A DNA stretch of 64,000 nt from Prosopocoilus inquinatus. Taxonomy: Eukaryota; Arthropoda; Insecta; Coleoptera; Lucanidae. The stretch covers positions 4,588,001 to 4,652,000 of the forward strand of contig JAYKNF010000013.1 in NCBI GenBank assembly GCA_036172665.1. The letters run 5' to 3'. This document shows positions 59,601 through 64,000 of this stretch, one piece after another; position 1 is the first letter of the stretch, and each line of letters begins with the position of its first letter. The notes under the pieces were generated by a model. The model did not search any database and was not told where the DNA came from. It saw only the letters and a program-made list of their open reading frames with translations. The translations under genes and the position numbers were made by a program.

Positions 59601-62600
59601 CGTTTCGATGGACTCCAGTAACTCTGATGTGAGATACGACGTTTTCGGACGCAGCAGAAGCTGGAAATAGTTTTTAACGAAACAACACATATTAGCGTTG
59701 TTCCTGTGATGTATCTAATCGATCCTTACTCATCTATCATGTTATTTGACGTTTGGACGGACTCCAGTAACTCTGATGTGAGATACAAAGTTCTCGGACG
59801 CAGCAGAAGCTGGAAATAGTTTTGAACGAAACAACACGTATTAGCGTTGTTCCTGTGATGTATCTAAACGATCCTTACTTATCTAACATATTATATGACG
59901 TTTGGATATACTCCAGTAATTCTGATGTGAGATACAAAGTTTTTGGACGCAGCAGCTGCTCTAAATAGTTTTAAACGAAACAACACGTATTAGCGTTGTT
60001 CCTGTGCTGTATCTAATCGATCCTTACTTATCTATCATGTTATTTGATGTTTGGATGGACTCCAGTAACTCTGATGTGAGATACGAAGTTCTCGGACGCA
60101 GCAGAAGCTGGAAATAGTTTCTAGCGAAACAACACATATTAGCGTTGTTCCTGTGATGTATCTAATCGATCCTTACTTATCTATCATGTTATTTTACGTT
60201 TGGATGGACTCCAGTAACTCTGATGTGAGATACGACGTTTTCGGACGCAGCAGAAGCTGGAAATAGTTTTAAACGAAACAACACGCATTAGCGATGTTCC
60301 TGTGATGTATCTAATCGATCCTTACTCATCTATCATGTTATTTTACGTTTGGATGGACTCCAGTAACTCTGATGTGAGATACGAAGTTCTCGGACGCAGC
60401 AGAAGCTGGAAATAGTTTTAAACGAAACAACACGCATTAGCGTTGTTCCTGTGATGTATCTAATCGATCCTTACTCATCTATCATGTTATTTGGCGTTTC
60501 GATGGACTCCAGTAACTCTGATGTGAGATACAAAGTTTACGGACGCAGCAGAAGCTGGAAATAGTTTTGAACGAAACAACACGTATTAGCGTTGTTCCTT
60601 TGATGTATCTAATCGATCCTTACTTAGCTACTATGTTATTTGACGTTTCGATGGACTCTAGTAACTCTAATGTGAGATACGAAATTCTCGGACGCAGCAG
60701 CAGCTGGAAATAGTTTTAAACGAAACAACACGTATTAGCGTTGTTCCTGTGCTGTATCTAATCGATCCTTACTTATCTATCATGTTATTTGACGTTTCGA
60801 TGGACTCCAGTAACTCTGATGTGAGATACGACGTTCTCGGACGCAGCAGAAGCTGGAAATAGTTTTTAACGAAACAACACATATTAGCGCTGTTCCTGTG
60901 ATGTATCTAATCGATCCTTACTTATCTATCATGTTATTTAACGTTTGGATGGACTCCAGTAACTCTGATGTGAGATACGAAGTTCTCGGACGCAGCAGAA
61001 GCTGGAAATAGTTTTAAACGAAACAACACGCATTAGCGTTGTTCCTGTGATGTATCTAATCGATCCTTACTCATCTATCATGTTATTTGGCGTTTCGAAG
61101 GACTCCAGTAACTCTGATGTGAGATACAAAGTTCTCGGACACAGCAGAAGCTGGAAATAGTTTTGAACGAAACAACACGTATTAGCGTTGTTCCTGTGAT
61201 GTATCTAAACGATCCTTACTTATCTAACATATTATATGACGTTTGGATGGACTCCAGTAAGTCTGATGTGAGATACAAAGTTTTTGGACGCAGCAGCAGC
61301 TGGAAATAGTTTTAAACGAAACAACACGTATTAGCGTTGTTCCTGTGCTGTATCTAATCGATCCTTACTTATCTATCATGTTATTTGACGTTTCGATGGA
61401 CTCCAGTAACTCTGATGTGAGATAAGAACTTTTCGGACGCAGCAGAAGCTGGAAATAGTTTTAAACGAAACAACACATATTAGCGTTGTTCCTGTGATGT
61501 ATCTAATCGATCCTTACTCATCTATCATGTTATTTGACGTTTGGACGGACTCCAGTAACTCTGATGTGAGATACAAAGTTCTCGGACACAGCAGAAGCTG
61601 GAAATAGTTTTGAACGAAACAACACGTATTAGCGTTGTTCCTGTGATGTATCTAAACGATCCTTACTTATCTAACATGTTATTTGACGTTTGGATGGACT
61701 CCAGTAACTCTAATGTGAGATACGAAATTTTCGGACGCAGCAGCAGCTGGAAATAGTTTTAAACGAAACAACACATATTAGCGTTGTTCCTGTGATGTAT
61801 CTAATCGATCCTTACTCATCTATCATGTTATTTGACGTTTGGACGAACTCCAGTAACTCTGATGTGAGATACAAAGTTCTCGGACGCAGCAGAAGCTGGA
61901 AATAGTTTTGAACGAAACAACACGTATTAGCGTTGTTCCTGTGATGTATCTAAACGATCCTTACTTATCTAATATATTATATGACGTTTGGATATACTCC
62001 AGTAAGTCTGATGTGAGATACAAAGTTTTTGGACGCAGCAGCTGCTGGAAATAGTTTTAAACGAAACAACACGTATTAGCGTTGTTCCTGTGCTGTATCT
62101 AATCGATCCTTACTTATCTATCATGTTATTTGATGTTTGGATGGACTCCAGTAACTCTGATGTGAGATACGAAGTTCTCGGACGCAGCAGAAGCTGGAAA
62201 TAGTTTCTAGCGATACAACACATATTAGCGTTGTTCCTGTGATGTATCTAATCGATCCTTACTTATCTATCATGTTATTTGGCGTTGCGATGGACTCCAG
62301 TAGCTCTGATGTGAGATACAAAGTTCTCGGACGCAGCAGAAGCTGGAAATAGTTTTGAACGAAACAACACGTATTAGCGTTGTTCCTGTGATGTATCTAA
62401 ACGATCCTTACTTATCTAACATATTATATGACGTTTGGATATACTCCAGTAATTCTGATGTGAGATACAAAGTTTTTGGACGCAGCAGCAGCTGGAAATA
62501 GTTTTAAACGAAACAACACGTATTAGCGTTGTTCCTGTGCTGTATCTAATCGATCCTTACTTATCTATCATGTTATTTGACGTTTCGATGGACTCCAGTA

Positions 62601-64000
62601 ACTCTGATGTGAGATACGACGTTTTCGGACGCAGCAGAAGCTGGAAATAGTTTTTAACGAAACAACACATATTAGCGTTGTTCCTGTGATGTATCTAATC
62701 GATCCTTACTCATCTATCATGTTATTTGACGTTTGGACGGACTCCAGTAACTCTGATGTGAGATACAAAGTTCTCGGACACAGCAGAAACTGGAAATAGT
62801 TTTGAACGAAACAACACGTATTAGCGTTGTTCCTGTGATGTATCTAAACGATCCTTACTTATCTAACATGTTATTTGACGTTTGGATGGACTCCAGTAAC
62901 TCTAATGTGAGATACGAAATTTTCGGACGCAGCAGCAGCTGGAAATAGTTTTAAACGAAACAACACATATTAGCGTTGTTCCTGTGATGTATCTAATCGA
63001 TCCTTACTCATCTATCATGTTATTTGACGTTTGGACGGACTCCAGTAACTCTGATGTGAGATACAAAGTTCTCGGACGCAGCAGAAGCTGGAAATAGTTT
63101 TGAACGAAACAACACGTATTAGCGTTGTTCCTGTGATGTATCTAAACGATCCTTACTTATCTAACATATTATAAGACGTTTAGATATACTCCAGTAAGTC
63201 TGATGTGAGATACAAAGTTTTTGGATGCAGCAGCTGCTGGAAATAGTTTTAAACGAAACAACACGTATTAGCGTTGTTCCTGTGCTGTATCTAATCGATC
63301 CTTACTTATCTATCATGTTATTTGATGTTTGGATGGACTCCAGTAACTCTGATGTGAGATACGAAGTTCTCGGACGCAGCAGAAGCTGGAAATAGTTTCT
63401 AGCGAAACAACACATATTAGCGTTGTTCCTGTGATGTATCTAATCGATCCTTACTTATCTATCATGTTATTTTACGTTTGGATGGACTCCAGTAACTCTG
63501 ATGTGAGATACGACGTTTTCGGACGCAGCAGAAGCTGGAAATAGTTTTAAACGAAACAACACGCATTACCGATGTTCCTGTGATGTATCTAATCGATCCT
63601 TACTCATCTATCATGTTATTTTACGTTTGGATGGACTCCAGTAACTCTGATGTGAGATACGAAGTTCTCGGACGCAGCAGAAGCTGGAAATAGTTTTAAA
63701 CGAAACAACACGCATTAGCGTTGTTCCTGTGATGTATCTAATCGATCCTTACTCATCTATCATGTTATTTGGCGTTTCGATGGACTCCAGTAACTCTGAT
63801 GTGAGATACAAAGTTTACGGACGCAGCAGAAGCTGGAAATAGTTTTGAACGAAACAACACGTATTAGCGTTGTTCCTGTGATGTATCTAATCGATCCTTA
63901 CTTAGCTACTATGTTATTTGACGTTTCGATGGACTCTAGTAACTCTAATGTGAGATACGAAATTTTCGGACGCAGCAGCAGCTGGAAATAGTTTTAAACG
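56661..64000 (+). repeat. 149-bp satellite, about 49 copies, opposite orientation
   Basis: Reverse complement of the preceding array. Monomer starts at 56667, 56816 and 56965 give the exact period of 149. Each copy has a ~37-codon open stretch, but 149 is not a multiple of three and a stop (gaaatag) follows in each. A higher-order pattern is visible: the ttagctactatg variant near 57049, 60624 and 63901 repeats at 24 and then 22 monomers. The array runs off the window end. Confidence 0.93.

Noticed and set aside
56661..64000. 37-codon open stretch in each 149-bp monomer
   Set aside because: The period is not a multiple of three and each copy has a stop, so no continuous product. Possibly derived from an old exon but not shown.
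1..64000. CRISPR-like arrays, rRNA or tRNA genes
   Set aside because: The repeats lack unique spacers, and the context is eukaryotic satellite. No rRNA or tRNA sequence was recognised.

Overview
The window looks like insect (most likely ant or other hymenopteran) genomic DNA. This is an inference from short GT-AG introns (55-171 nt), TATA plus TCAGT-type start sites, AATAAA signals, and a DNA-virus-like element whose genes resemble families I know from ant and other arthropod genomes. No rRNA, tRNA or ordinary host gene is visible.

The layout has three layers. (1) A macrosatellite fills 1-6705 and 22577-54989. Each 2.2-3.9 kb unit holds a promoter-like block with TATATAAG, an internal array of 120-bp repeats, a GC-rich tail block, and an A/T-rich block of diverged ~250-bp repeats. 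Most sub-arrays are 120n+72 bp long. About 6.2 kb of this array (near 35.8-42.0 kb) is duplicated at 47.4-53.7 kb. (2) A ~15.9 kb Polinton/Maverick-type element sits at 6706-22576. It has a protein-primed type B DNA polymerase on the plus strand. On the minus strand it has a retrovirus-like integrase broken by one stop codon, a packaging ATPase, a double-jelly-roll-like capsid protein, and several element-specific proteins. It lacks recognisable terminal inverted repeats, a target duplication and a visible protease. Its left edge cuts into the polymerase 5' end and its right edge is a perfect 39-bp hairpin. (3) A 149-bp satellite fills 54990-64000, about 11 copies in one orientation, then about 49 in the other after a sharp inversion at 56660/56661.

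In the element, polymerase and integrase converge on a shared palindromic polyadenylation signal. The minus-strand genes run as one block from a TATA/Inr promoter near 22.05-22.08 kb to the integrase, with another TATA box near 16.68 kb. Three genes show introns, so host splicing is needed. A cluster of TCAAGGTCR sites (the monomeric nuclear-receptor site type) lies upstream of the right-end promoter. The polymerase, ATPase and capsid frames are open while the integrase is not, which suggests a fairly young but non-autonomous copy.
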